A stretch of 64,000 nucleotides of DNA from contig NZ_APKE01000013.1 in NCBI RefSeq assembly GCF_009835145.1, positions 1 through 64,000 of the forward strand, given 5' to 3'. The stretch comes from Profundibacterium mesophilum KAUST100406-0324. Its GTDB lineage: Bacteria > Pseudomonadota > Alphaproteobacteria > Rhodobacterales > Rhodobacteraceae. A program made the position numbers and the translations under genes. Numbering within the stretch: the stretch's first letter is position 1; every line of letters begins with the position of its first letter. The notes under the pieces were generated by a model that saw only the letters and a list, made by a program, of their open reading frames with translations, did no database searches and was not told where the DNA came from. Below are positions 1-7,970 of this stretch, piece by piece.

Positions 1-1
1 G

Positions 2-385
2 CGCGCGCTCAAGGTGGCGAAGGCGGACATTCTGAGCGACGGGGCGACCTATCCGGGCGTGCCGCAGGTGGCGTGCTACTTCTTTCGCAAGGGGGCCAAG
101 CTGGGCATCGTGCTCATCAACCGCCGCATCCCCGGCAAGTTCGGCGAGAGCGCGGAGCTCAATGGGGGGGTGGCGGGGGATGGCGTCTCGCCCGTGGTGC
201 TGCGCGTGCCGCCCGGCTTCACCGCCGGCACCAAGTGGACGATGACAGGGGGCTTTGCAGACCACAACTCGACGGCCGCGACGGCGAGCACGCTCGCGCT
301 TCAGAGCGCGGCGATCACCGGCCCGCTCAACGTCATCGAAACGAGCCTGCCGCCCGGCGATTGCCAGATGTTCATTCTGACGTGA
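2..385 (+). CDS. C-terminal part of an unknown beta-rich protein (5' end outside the window)
   Basis: The reading frame is open from the window edge, so the GTG at 14 is probably internal and only about the last 127 residues are seen. The visible part is rich in Gly, Thr, Ser and Val, with short predicted beta strands (for example GIVLINRRIPGKF and SPVVLRVPPGF) and no membrane segment. It resembles the C-terminal beta-sandwich of secreted carbohydrate-active enzymes, but that is an impression of composition rather than a recognised motif. A Shine-Dalgarno-like GAGGAGA just after its stop serves the next small gene, so the two may be co-transcribed. Function cannot be assigned. Confidence 0.55.
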   Translation, partial: RALKVAKADILSDGATYPGVPQVACYFFRKGAKLGIVLINRRIPGKFGESAELNGGVAGDGVSPVVLRVPPGFTAGTKWTMTGGFADHNSTAATASTLALQSAAITGPLNVIETSLPPGDCQMFILT

Positions 386-397
386 GGAGATCAAGTG

Positions 398-616
398 ATG
401 GCGCCTGATCGCGACAGCCCGACCGTCGAAGCCCTGCACCCTGAGCTCTGCCAGTGCCTGCTCACCGATGGCCGCATCGTTCCGATCACCGACTGGCTCG
501 ATGAGGAAGGAGAGGAGTGCGGCTATGAGGAGGCCGTGATCGCCATTGCCGGGCAGGATGGCGTCGGCTGGTGGCGCATTGGGCTGAGCACTTTCAGCGC
601 GCCGCGCCTGCACTGA
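398..616 (+). CDS. small acidic hypothetical protein (72 aa)
   Basis: This is a 72-residue ORF with acidic character (DEEGEECGYEE) and a Trp pair near the C-terminus (GWWRIGLS). The ATG at 398 is preferred over the GTG at 395 because GAGGAGA at 384-390 then sits 7 bases upstream. It lies 12 bases after the preceding frame. I do not recognise the family. Its last 21 codons recur, slightly changed, at 936-1001 inside a duplicated segment, which supports this reading frame being real, since the residue changes are mostly conservative (GQDG to GQDD, GLST to GLSA). Expression and function are unknown. Confidence 0.5.
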   Translation: MAPDRDSPTVEALHPELCQCLLTDGRIVPITDWLDEEGEECGYEEAVIAIAGQDGVGWWRIGLSTFSAPRLH

Positions 617-934
617 GATGCAACGGAACTCAGTTCCGCTGCATCCGTCCCGCGCCCGGGCATTCTAGCGACCGAACTCGGTTCGCTCACTAGCCCCCGC
701 GCGAGGCGCGCGTATCGAGCGCTGTTGCCTCTTCGATCAGGGCCGGACAAGCTGGTTTGAGAGGGGTGTGAAACCGGCGTTTAGAGGAGCTTAAACGGGC
801 TCGATTTCGGGGTCGAATTTTGCGCTAGAACTGGCCGATGCAGAACCTTTTGTCACGCTACAGCCGATTTCGCAAAAGTGCAATGCTGCAAAACCTTTTG
901 TAATTTACTGCAGAACCTTTTGTCACGCTACAGC
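548..934 (+). repeat. segmental duplication, copy 1
   Basis: This segment and 933-1278 share the same order of blocks: the 3' end of the small ORF, a palindrome around GAACTCGGTTC, a spacer containing GGACAAGCTGGTTTGAGAGG, then TTTCGCAAAA and a 48-bp AACCTTTTGT repeat. Copy 1 carries an extra 29-base block (a half repeat, 841-864) inserted between two CCGAT sequences, while copy 2 is shorter in the spacer but has two full 48-bp repeats. The divergence suggests an old tandem duplication with later slippage. Confidence 0.8.
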
Positions 935-935
935 C

Positions 936-1001
936 GGGCAGGACGACATCGGCTGGTGGCGCATTGGCCTGAGCGCTTTCAGCAGCCCGTGCCTGCACTG
1001 A
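936..1001 (+). pseudogene. truncated duplicate of the 72-aa small ORF
   Basis: It encodes only the last 21 residues plus stop of the gene at 398-616 (GQDDIGWWRIGLSAFSSPCL and a final His), with no start codon or Shine-Dalgarno in frame. It is joined upstream to a 48-bp iteron-like repeat instead of the rest of the gene. Most probably it is a by-product of the segmental duplication and not expressed. Confidence 0.6.
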
Positions 1002-1018
1002 GATCCCCCGATCTTCTA

Positions 1019-1041
1019 GTGAACGAACTCGGTTCGTTCAC
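1019..1041. repeat. perfect 10-bp-arm inverted repeat
   Basis: Arms GTGAACGAAC and GTTCGTTCAC flank a TCG loop, giving a 23-base perfect hairpin. The equivalent place in copy 1 of the duplication (about 667-690) keeps the core CCGAACTCGGTTCG but with imperfect outer arms. It could be a terminator without a U-tract for the small ORF or a protein-binding site. Confidence 0.6.
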
Positions 1042-1278
1042 CAGCGCTGTTGCCTCATCGATCCGGGTCGGACAAGCTGGTTTGAGAGGGGCGTGAAACC
1101 GGCGTTTAGAAGTGCTTAAACGGGTTCGGTTTCGGGGTCGAATTTCAGGCCGAAACTGGCCGATTTCGCAAAAACGCGGTGCTGCAAAACCTTTTGTAAT
1201 TTACTGCAGAACCTTTTGTCACGCTACAGCTGCAAAACCTTTTGTAATTTACTGCAGAACCTTTTGTCACGCTACACC

Positions 1279-1625
1279 GGAGGTGCGTCACATCCTCACT
1301 GCTCGAGGCAGGCGGAACGGCTGTCTCGGGCACCACCTGAATGTGGACAAACCGGTTTCGAAAATCAAGGGGCTAGGATGTGCCCGGAGAACGGTGACAT
1401 TCCCACGGCTCAAGCCCGGGTGAACGGAAAGGGTCGGGCGCGCGAGAATGATCGGCCGATGCTCAGCTCCGATGCCGCCGTGGTCACGCGGCTCTCTGCT
1501 CGCGCGGCGAATGGGACGCGGTCCGTGACATGGTTCACCGCACCGCTTGGCGAATCCCGGACGCGGCCCGCATCGAGAGCCCGTCAATCCTCGCTCACTC
1601 AGCTCTCGTTCGCATGAGGAAAAGA
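1279..1625. other. intergenic stretch with no recognisable gene
   Basis: This 347-base segment lies between the last 48-bp repeat and tRNA-Gln. Reading frames here show no coding character and none has a credible Shine-Dalgarno. No strong inverted repeat is seen. It may carry the downstream processing region of the tRNA, which is on the minus strand. Confidence 0.4.
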
Positions 1626-1700
1626 TGGCTGGGGTGGTAGGATTCGAACCTACGATACACGGTACCAAAAACCGATGCCTTACCACTTGGCTACACCCCA
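1626..1700 (-). tRNA. tRNA-Gln (anticodon TTG)
   Basis: Reading the minus strand gives a 75-nt cloverleaf starting TGGGGTG and ending CACCCCA-G-CCA, so the acceptor stem is fully paired and CCA is encoded. The anticodon loop TTTTGGT places TTG at positions 34-36 (plus-strand 1666-1668), which reads CAA glutamine. The T-arm contains GGTTCGAATCC. The lowest anticodon-stem pair is a U-U mismatch. Overall similarity to bacterial tRNA-Gln (TGGGGT... start) is strong. Confidence 0.95.
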
Positions 1701-1800
1701 ACGGTGCGCGGTATTTACCCAGCGAAGTTCAGGATCGCAAGCCCCGCGGCGCAGAAAACGCGACCTTTTTTCCCGGGGGCGACACGTCCTCCCGGCGGGC

Positions 1801-2655
1801 TCAGAATGAAGACACCAGCCGGTGCAGCCGGGCAAGTTGCTCAAGCAGTGCGGGCATGCTGGAAAGGCTTTGCATCACGGCGCCATCCGATGGGGCGCTG
1901 GCGGGATCCTCGTGCGTCTCGAGAAAGATGCCGGAGACGCCGACCGCGACGGCGGCGCGCGCAAGGGCAGGGGCGTCCTCCCTCCGTCCCCCCGACGCAT
2001 GCCCCGCGCCGCCCGGGAGTTGGACCGCGTGGGTGGCATCCATGATTACCGGGCAGCCGGTTTCGGCCATCCGCGGCAGGCCGGTCAAATCGGCCACCAG
2101 GCGGTTGTAGCCAAAGCTGCTGCCGCGCTCCGTCAGCGCGATCTGCCGCCCGCCGGCGGCCATGAGCTTGCCAACCACCTGCTCCATGTCCCAAGGCGCG
2201 AGGAACTGGCCCTTCTTCACGTTGACCGGCCGTCCCGTCGCCGCCGCCGCCGCCAGCAGATCGCTCTGGCGCGACAGGAAAGCCGGGATTTGCAGAAGAT
2301 CGACCGCCTCGGCAACCTCGCCGGCCTGTTCGGGCAGGTGCAGGTCGGTCGTCACCGGAACCCCCAGCGCCTTGCGCAGATCGCGCAGGATGCCCAGCCC
2401 GGCGGCCGCGCCGGGGCCGCGTTCCGCGTCATGGGCACTTCGGTTCGCCTTGTCGAAACTGGCCTTGAACACGAAGTTCAAGCCGTTGCACGCGCAGATC
2501 TCCTGCAACGTGCCGGCGATCATCTGGGCATGGTCGGCGGATTGAAGCTGGCACGGGCCGGCGATGACGGTCAGGGGGCCGCGGGGCCCCAAAGTGCAGG
2601 CGCCTTCAAGCCCCGCGCCGAGGGTGAACCGGTGATCGGGGCGAGGTATCGTCAT
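1801..2655 (-). CDS. kdsA: 3-deoxy-8-phosphooctulonate synthase
   Basis: The 284-aa product condenses phosphoenolpyruvate with arabinose 5-phosphate to KDO 8-phosphate in the cytoplasm. In most bacteria this feeds lipid A core; here, beside capsule-export genes, it may also supply KDO for a capsule linker. Family motifs are plain: IAGPCQLQS near residues 31-39, KASFDKANRS near 64-73 and PVIMDATHAVQLPGG. Cys35 in the AGPC motif marks the metal-dependent class of KdsA rather than the metal-free enterobacterial type. The ATG lies 7 bases after the stop of kpsE, so it is the last gene of a kpsT-kpsE-kdsA run. Confidence 0.95.
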   Translation of the reverse strand: MTIPRPDHRFTLGAGLEGACTLGPRGPLTVIAGPCQLQSADHAQMIAGTLQEICACNGLNFVFKASFDKANRSAHDAERGPGAAAGLGILRDLRKALGVPVTTDLHLPEQAGEVAEAVDLLQIPAFLSRQSDLLAAAAATGRPVNVKKGQFLAPWDMEQVVGKLMAAGGRQIALTERGSSFGYNRLVADLTGLPRMAETGCPVIMDATHAVQLPGGAGHASGGRREDAPALARAAVAVGVSGIFLETHEDPASAPSDGAVMQSLSSMPALLEQLARLHRLVSSF

Positions 2656-2662
2656 CGGGCGG

Positions 2663-4375
2663 TCAGGACGAGACCTGCTCGCGCAGGATCGACGCGGTGA
2701 GGGAGATCATCAGGTAAAGCCCCGAGAAGATGAGGAAGGCGAGAAAGGTGTTCTCGAAGGAGCGCGGATAGGTCGCCTCGTCCGGCGCCACCGGCGTTAC
2801 CCCGAGCGAGAGGTAGCGCACCTGCCTGTTGGCCTCGATGCGGGCCGTCTCTAGCTGCTGCAGGGCCTGCTGCATCATCAAGGTGCGCGTCTGCAAATCG
2901 ACCTCGGCCAAGCGCAGTTGCGAGGAGACGCCGGCCAGCGAGGAGGCGCTGCCGCTGCCATCGGTCATCTGCGCACGCAGATCGGCAACGACCGAGTTCA
3001 GCCGCTCGATATCGCCGCGCACGCCGTCGACCCGCGCCTCGTTGGGCCTGCGGTTCGACAGAAGTTGGTCGAGCTCGAGCCGCTTCTGGCGCAGCTGCGT
3101 CTCGAAGGTGCCGATCTGGCTCATCAGGGCGGCGCTTTCGGAGGCGGGATCGAGCACGCCGAGCTGTTCCTGGATGCGCAGGACACGCGCCTGCGAGGCG
3201 GTCATCTTGGCCTCCGCCTCCTCGAAGCTCTCGCGGGCACCCGACATCTGGTCGGCGCGCAGGCGCTGCGTGAGGTTGTCCACGCGCTCCTCGGCATAAT
3301 CGATGAGGCGGCGCGAATACTCGGCGCTGAGCTCGGGGTCGGGGGCGACCACCTCCATCTTGACGATGCCTTCGGTGGGATCGTAGCCGATCTTCACCAT
3401 GTCCTTGTAAAGCTTGTAGGTTTTCTCGTTGCTGGCATCCTGCGGAAGCCGCTGGATGGGATCGATCGCGGTATCGCTGAAATGGGTCTTGAAGCCCAGA
3501 TCCTCGTCGAGACGCAGCATCGCATCGCGCGATTGCAGGTAGCTCTGCACCGCGATGCTGTCCTGGCTGGTTGCAAAGCCGGTGCCCGAGAAGAGCCCGC
3601 CAAGCGCGCCGCCGGAGGCGTTCTCGGCCTGCTGGATGACGAATTCCGTCTTCGTGGCATACATGGGGGTGGCGATCTTGTAGTAATACCACCCGGCAAG
3701 GAAGGTCGGCAGGATCACGAAGAAGGCAAGACGCGCCCCCAGAAGCGCGAGCTTGCGGCGCCGCCGGCGGGCGATGTCGCGCTGGATGTCGAGTATCTGC
3801 CGGCTGCGGCTGACCGGGTCGGCGTCCTTGGTGCCCGTGCGGGCAGGGGCGGCGGGTTGCGGAACGGTCTGGGGCAGTTGCGGCAGCTCGCCCTCGCTGC
3901 CCTGTTCGGGGACCACCAGCTCGAGCATGTTCGCGCGCTCGAATGGATCGATCCCCCTGGCGCGGAGCTGGCGCACGGCGTCGAGATCGGAGGTCGCGGT
4001 GATCCCGTTCTTCTGGGCAAGCCTGCGCGCCATGCGCAGCTGTCGCCCGGTCAACCCTTCCTTGCGAATCGCGGAGAGATCCGTCTCGTCCGCCACCGCC
4101 TTGGGGCTCGCAACCTGCGATTCGCGCAGCATCGCCTCGCTGGGCGCCGGAACGGTCGGAGCGGCGCTTTCGGCGGCCTCGCGCCCTGGCACGGGTGTGC
4201 CTGGTGCCGCGGTGTCCGGCCGCGCCCCCGCATCCACATCCGGGCGGCGTTCCTTGGCAGGCTCCGGCGCGCGCGCGGTCTCGTCCGCCTTGCCCGGCGC
4301 GGCCGCATGCTGCGCGCCACCCTCGGTCGGTGTGCGCTTGATGCGAAACTTCCTAGCTCTGGGTTTCATAGTCAT
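2663..4375 (-). CDS. kpsE: capsule polysaccharide export inner-membrane protein (KpsE/CtrB family)
   Basis: This 570-aa protein has a long Pro/Ala/Glu-rich cytoplasmic N-terminus (about 1-200), one membrane span near 208-230 (FFVILPTFLAGWYYY), a large periplasmic region with predicted coiled coils (about 340-470), and a second span near 541-562. That is the Wzz/KpsE polysaccharide co-polymerase architecture, which bridges the ABC transporter to the outer-membrane exporter. The N-terminal extension is longer than in E. coli KpsE (about 380 aa). Its ATG overlaps the end of kpsT by 23 bases; a second ATG two codons later is possible. No kpsM permease gene is adjacent. Confidence 0.85.
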   Translation of the reverse strand: MTMKPRARKFRIKRTPTEGGAQHAAAPGKADETARAPEPAKERRPDVDAGARPDTAAPGTPVPGREAAESAAPTVPAPSEAMLRESQVASPKAVADETDLSAIRKEGLTGRQLRMARRLAQKNGITATSDLDAVRQLRARGIDPFERANMLELVVPEQGSEGELPQLPQTVPQPAAPARTGTKDADPVSRSRQILDIQRDIARRRRRKLALLGARLAFFVILPTFLAGWYYYKIATPMYATKTEFVIQQAENASGGALGGLFSGTGFATSQDSIAVQSYLQSRDAMLRLDEDLGFKTHFSDTAIDPIQRLPQDASNEKTYKLYKDMVKIGYDPTEGIVKMEVVAPDPELSAEYSRRLIDYAEERVDNLTQRLRADQMSGARESFEEAEAKMTASQARVLRIQEQLGVLDPASESAALMSQIGTFETQLRQKRLELDQLLSNRRPNEARVDGVRGDIERLNSVVADLRAQMTDGSGSASSLAGVSSQLRLAEVDLQTRTLMMQQALQQLETARIEANRQVRYLSLGVTPVAPDEATYPRSFENTFLAFLIFSGLYLMISLTASILREQVSS

Positions 4376-5012
4376 AAAGCTGTTTCGCCTCTTCCAGCGT
4401 GTCGAACATCAGCAGTTGCCCATCGAGCAGGACCGCCGCCGAACGGCAGAACTTCTCGAGCGTTTCGGCTTGATGCGAAACCACGATCACCGTCGAGTTC
4501 TCGAGCCGCTCGCGCAGGATCTCTCCGGCTTTGCGGTTGAACTCGACATCGGTTGTCGAGGGCATGCCCTCATCGATCAGGTAGATATCGAAATCCAGCG
4601 CCAGCAGTAGCGCGAAGCTCAGGCGGCTGCGCATCCCCGCCGAGTAAGTGCCGACCGGCATGTCGAAATATTCCTCGAGACCGCAGAGCCAGCGGCAGAA
4701 CGCCTCGAGGTAGTCGGGGTCGAGACCGTAGAGCCGCGCGATGAAGCGCGTGTTCTCGGTGGCCGAAAGCTTGTTGACCACCCCGCCCATGAAGCCGAGC
4801 GGAAAGGAGATGCGGCTGGTGCGCCTGATCTCTCCCTCGTCGGGCTTCTCGAGCCCGGCCATCATGTTGATCAGGGTCGTCTTGCCGGTCCCGTTCGGTG
4901 CCAGGATGCCCATGGAATTACCAAGCTCGACACGGAACGACGCCCGGTCCAGGATCACCTTGCGCTGGGATCCGGTCCAGAAGGACTTGGAAACTGCATC
5001 GAACTCGATCAT
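4353..5012 (-). CDS. kpsT: capsule polysaccharide ABC transporter ATP-binding protein
   Basis: ATPase subunit of the KpsMT-type exporter that moves capsular polysaccharide across the inner membrane. With the ATG at 5012 the protein is 219 aa, the usual KpsT size; a GTG at 5066 would add 18 residues. Walker A APNGTGKT lies at about 38-45, the signature YSAGM at 123-127 and Walker B IYLIDE at 143-148, with the switch VVSHQ following. The SAGM signature is typical of KpsT/Wzt-like subunits. It overlaps kpsE and starts the kpsT-kpsE-kdsA run. The permease partner KpsM is not in this window. Confidence 0.87.
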   Translation of the reverse strand: MIEFDAVSKSFWTGSQRKVILDRASFRVELGNSMGILAPNGTGKTTLINMMAGLEKPDEGEIRRTSRISFPLGFMGGVVNKLSATENTRFIARLYGLDPDYLEAFCRWLCGLEEYFDMPVGTYSAGMRSRLSFALLLALDFDIYLIDEGMPSTTDVEFNRKAGEILRERLENSTVIVVSHQAETLEKFCRSAAVLLDGQLLMFDTLEEAKQLYDYETQS

Positions 5013-5066
5013 CTGGCCGTCGGCCTCGAATCTTGGGGGCGGGACACGCGGCGCGGTCCGGTTCAC

Positions 5067-5198
5067 CGTTCACTCTAGACATGCAATCCGGCGCGATTAT
5101 GTCGTATCGTTGCCGAAGCGATCGCTGCTGCGTGCCGAATATGTTCAGAATATGATGCTCGCACAAGATTGGTTGCCAATGGGAAACAATCGCGCGGC
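5067..5198 (-). promoter_or_regulatory. AT-richer gap, probable promoter region of kpsT operon
   Basis: This 130-base gap is visibly less GC-rich than its surroundings. On the minus strand TTGGCA (about 5172-5177) is followed after roughly 18 bases by TCATAT, a plausible sigma-70 pair, with CATATTC and CATATTC repeated nearby. No experimental support; placement is a guess. Confidence 0.3.
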
Positions 5199-7811
5199 CT
5201 ATTTGCCGATCAGGCCCTGCGCCGATCCCGAGATCAGCCGCGCCGCATCGGCAAGCGGCCCGACGGGGGGCAGCGCCGTGCGGCAGCACAGGTAGCGCGG
5301 CTTCCAGACCGGGTCGAACTTCTCCTTGAACCGCCTGAGCCCGTCGAAATTGTAGAACCGGTCGCCATGGGCGTAGACCAGCGCGCCGAAGCGCGTCCAG
5401 AGCCCGGCCCCGCGGCGCACCGTGATCCCCGCGAAGGGCACCATTCCGAGGCTGAACTCCGCGCAGCCCTCGCGCGAGAGCTCCAGCATCAACGCGGTGA
5501 AGAGATACTCCATCACCGCCCCGGGTCCTTCGCCGCAGTGACGCATCAAATCGACCGCCGCGCTGCGGGTGCCGGCCGCCTCGAGCAGGGTGGCGAAGGC
5601 GACGATCCGCCCCTCATGGCGAACGAGCGCGATGCGGGTGCGTTGCAGGTAGGCGGGCGCGAAGGCGCCGATCGAGAAGTTCTTCTCCCGCGCCGCGCGC
5701 CCGGCAAGCCACTCATCGGAGATCTCGCGCAGGCGGGCGAGGGTCTGCGCCGAATGGGGAGGGGCCGCGATCTCGAGCGAGAGCCCGTCGCGCAGCGCGC
5801 GGTTGTAGCTGGTGCGCAGCCTCTTGCGGCTCGGGCCATCGAGGGAGAAATCGTCCAGCGAGACGATCGCTTCCTCGCCCATCTTGTGCAGGCTCAGTCC
5901 CATCTCGATCGCCTGGTCCGAAAAGCGCGACGGCGCCTCGTAGAAGACCGGCCGGGCGCCGGCGGCGCGCGCCGCGTCGGCGAAGGCCCAGGCGAGGTCG
6001 ATGCAATCCTCGGGCTCGCCCGCCGGCGCGCCCAGCGCGATCCAGGAGGCGCCGCGCACCCCGTAGGAGATCACCGAGCGCCCCTCGGGGCCGAACATCA
6101 ACGTCTTGTCGCCGGTCAGCAGCAGCATGTCCTGCGCCGTGCCATGCGCATCGACGATCGCGCGGGCCCTTGCCATCGCCTCGGGATCGGGGCGCTGGGC
6201 CGTCGCCCGGGCGGTGCGCAGGGCCGAGAAGACGAGGGCCGCGCTGAGCATCACCGCCGCCGTGAGGGCGCCGCGCCATGCCGCCGCCGAGGGCCGATCG
6301 TCGAGAAGCTGCCACCACATCACCGACGAGGGGACCGCGCCGCTCTGGTGCACGAGATACCACACGAGAAAGAGCGACACGAGGATCGAGACGATGAGCG
6401 CCGCCCAGCGCGCCGACCAGACACCCTGACCGAGCCTGACACGGCGGTGGAACTCATGCCGGCAGGGCAGCAGGATGAGCGTCATAACCGACAGGATCAC
6501 CACGCGCTCGATGTCGCGCGTCATGCTGGCGGCCACCACGATCGACAGCACCAGCCCCGCGAGCACGATCCAGAAGGCCAGGCGTGCCCTTCGGAAGACG
6601 CTCGGGGCCAGCACCACGAGCATCGAGCCCACGATGCTGGAGATCATCGGCCCTCCCTCGACCATCGCGAGGGGCAGCACGCCCGACAGCTCCTCGGCGG
6701 TTGCATGCGGGTTGGGCAGAAGGCCGGCGAACATCATGAAGAGACCCGAGCTGAGCACCAGGGCGCCGGTCGCCACGGGGATCAGTCCGCGCCCGGCCGT
6801 CAGCACGGGCGCGAGGCCCGATACCGCCGGCAGCCGGCGTCCCGACACGGTCCAGATCTCGCTGATCGACAGGATCGCGAGGGCCAGGAGAAAAGGCAGG
6901 AGGAAATAGATCAGCCTGTAGAGCAGCAGGGCACTGACCGCGTCATTGATCGGAACGCTGGCGGGCATCGCGGCGAGCATGATGCTTTCGAAGACGCCGA
7001 TGCCGCCGGGGACATGACTTGCGACACCGGCCATCGTGGCGACGGAGAAGACGGCGACGAGATTGACGAAGGACAGGCTTCCCTCGGGCAGCAGCAGGTG
7101 CAGCACGAGCGCCGCTGCGAAAACGTCGACCGCGGTGAAGACCGCGGCGCGTCCCATGTCGGGCAGGCTGGGCGCGTGCATCGAGAACTGCCCCGCCCTG
7201 AGCCGCCCCCCGCGCAAGGAGACCCAGACGAGGAAGCCCCCGATCGCGAGGGCCGCGCCGAGGGCGCCCATCCGCAGCAGGGCCGGCGCCATGTCGGTGA
7301 CCGGCGCGAGCGCGGCCGGTTGCCAGGCCAGCGCGCCCAGGCCCAGCAGGGTCGCGCCGAAGCCGTAGGAGAGGGCCACGAAGCTCGAGACGGCGGCCAC
7401 GTCGTAGGCATCGAGCCCCAACGCGCGGTAGATGCGGTAACGCACCGCCCCGCCCGACAGGACGCTCAGCCCGATCGTGTTGCCGAAGGCGTAGCCGAGA
7501 AACCCGCCCAGCGCGACGCCCGGAAGCGGCACGCGCCGTCCCAGATAGCGCATCGCCGACCAGTCGTATCCGATCAACGCGGCGTAGCTGACGGCCGTGG
7601 CGGCGCCGGCGGCAAGAAGGGTCGGGCCGGGCGTGGCGGCGATCTGCGCCAGGACCGCCTTCATGTCGAGGGGCGCGAGCAGCCTGTAGAGCGCGTAGGC
7701 GCCGGCAAGGAACAGGATGAGGGTCGCCAGCAGCGCGGAATGCTTGCGCAGGAGGGCCAGGTGCGAGAGTGGCTCCTGGCCGCCGCGCGCCTCGCCCTGC
7801 GCGGACGGCAT
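5199..7811 (-). CDS. mprF: bifunctional lysylphosphatidylglycerol flippase/synthetase
   Basis: MprF transfers an amino acid (classically lysine) from aminoacyl-tRNA to phosphatidylglycerol and flips the product to the outer leaflet, lowering negative surface charge and giving resistance to cationic peptides. The N-terminal half is a multi-span flippase domain (for example VSGGAVRYRIYRALGLD and ASHVPGGIGVFE motifs); the C-terminal about 300 residues form the soluble DUF2156 acyltransferase domain (LMFGPEGRSVISYGVRGASW, SYNRALRDGL, AVDLMRH). The ATG at 7811 gives 870 aa, the usual length; a TTG at 7952 would add 47 low-complexity residues. Amino-acid specificity (Lys or Ala) cannot be read. Confidence 0.9.
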   Translation of the reverse strand: MPSAQGEARGGQEPLSHLALLRKHSALLATLILFLAGAYALYRLLAPLDMKAVLAQIAATPGPTLLAAGAATAVSYAALIGYDWSAMRYLGRRVPLPGVALGGFLGYAFGNTIGLSVLSGGAVRYRIYRALGLDAYDVAAVSSFVALSYGFGATLLGLGALAWQPAALAPVTDMAPALLRMGALGAALAIGGFLVWVSLRGGRLRAGQFSMHAPSLPDMGRAAVFTAVDVFAAALVLHLLLPEGSLSFVNLVAVFSVATMAGVASHVPGGIGVFESIMLAAMPASVPINDAVSALLLYRLIYFLLPFLLALAILSISEIWTVSGRRLPAVSGLAPVLTAGRGLIPVATGALVLSSGLFMMFAGLLPNPHATAEELSGVLPLAMVEGGPMISSIVGSMLVVLAPSVFRRARLAFWIVLAGLVLSIVVAASMTRDIERVVILSVMTLILLPCRHEFHRRVRLGQGVWSARWAALIVSILVSLFLVWYLVHQSGAVPSSVMWWQLLDDRPSAAAWRGALTAAVMLSAALVFSALRTARATAQRPDPEAMARARAIVDAHGTAQDMLLLTGDKTLMFGPEGRSVISYGVRGASWIALGAPAGEPEDCIDLAWAFADAARAAGARPVFYEAPSRFSDQAIEMGLSLHKMGEEAIVSLDDFSLDGPSRKRLRTSYNRALRDGLSLEIAAPPHSAQTLARLREISDEWLAGRAAREKNFSIGAFAPAYLQRTRIALVRHEGRIVAFATLLEAAGTRSAAVDLMRHCGEGPGAVMEYLFTALMLELSREGCAEFSLGMVPFAGITVRRGAGLWTRFGALVYAHGDRFYNFDGLRRFKEKFDPVWKPRYLCCRTALPPVGPLADAARLISGSAQGLIGK

Positions 7812-7970
7812 GCCGGGTGCCGGCGGGATGGTTTTCTGGGGGCGCTGGCGATCATGGTGTTCCACGCGGGGCTTGTCCGTCTTGCGATGCGAAGGGCGGG
7901 GCGGGCCATCGCGCCGCTCCGTGGCCTCGTTCTGTGTCAGGCGGCGCGGCAACGCAACCGCGCTCGGGCG

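Larger units (their letters stand above)
841..1278 (+). repeat. seven iteron-like AACCTTTTGT boxes in 48-bp units
   Basis: The decamer AACCTTTTGT starts at 844, 892, 914, 1188, 1210, 1236 and 1258. Within each full 48-bp unit (887-934, 1183-1230, 1231-1278) two boxes lie 22 bases apart, one in context TGCAAAACC...AATTTAC and one in TGCAGAACC...CACGCTAC. Each array is preceded by TTTCGCAAAA (868-877 and 1162-1171). The periodicity near two helical turns is typical of protein-binding iterons, but no replication gene is in view, so the role is open. Confidence 0.75.
933..1278 (+). repeat. segmental duplication, copy 2
   Basis: This is the second copy of the block at 548-934, directly abutting it. 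It begins with the 21-codon remnant of the small ORF, continues through a perfect hairpin at 1019-1041, and ends with two tandem 48-bp units. The junction lies inside the sequence GCCGGGCAGGA, which is found at both copy starts. Confidence 0.8.

Noticed and set aside
841-1278. CRISPR array
   Set aside because: Repeats abut or are separated by unrelated long sequence; there are no regular unique spacers and no cas genes.
1112-1423. 103-codon frame with an internal repeated peptide
   Set aside because: The repeated peptide is just the translation of the 48-bp AACCTTTTGT units; no ribosome site or codon bias.
1741-1800. T-run CCTTTTTTCCC as a terminator for kdsA
   Set aside because: The T-run is on the plus strand while kdsA and tRNA-Gln are on the minus strand, and no stem precedes it in the right direction.
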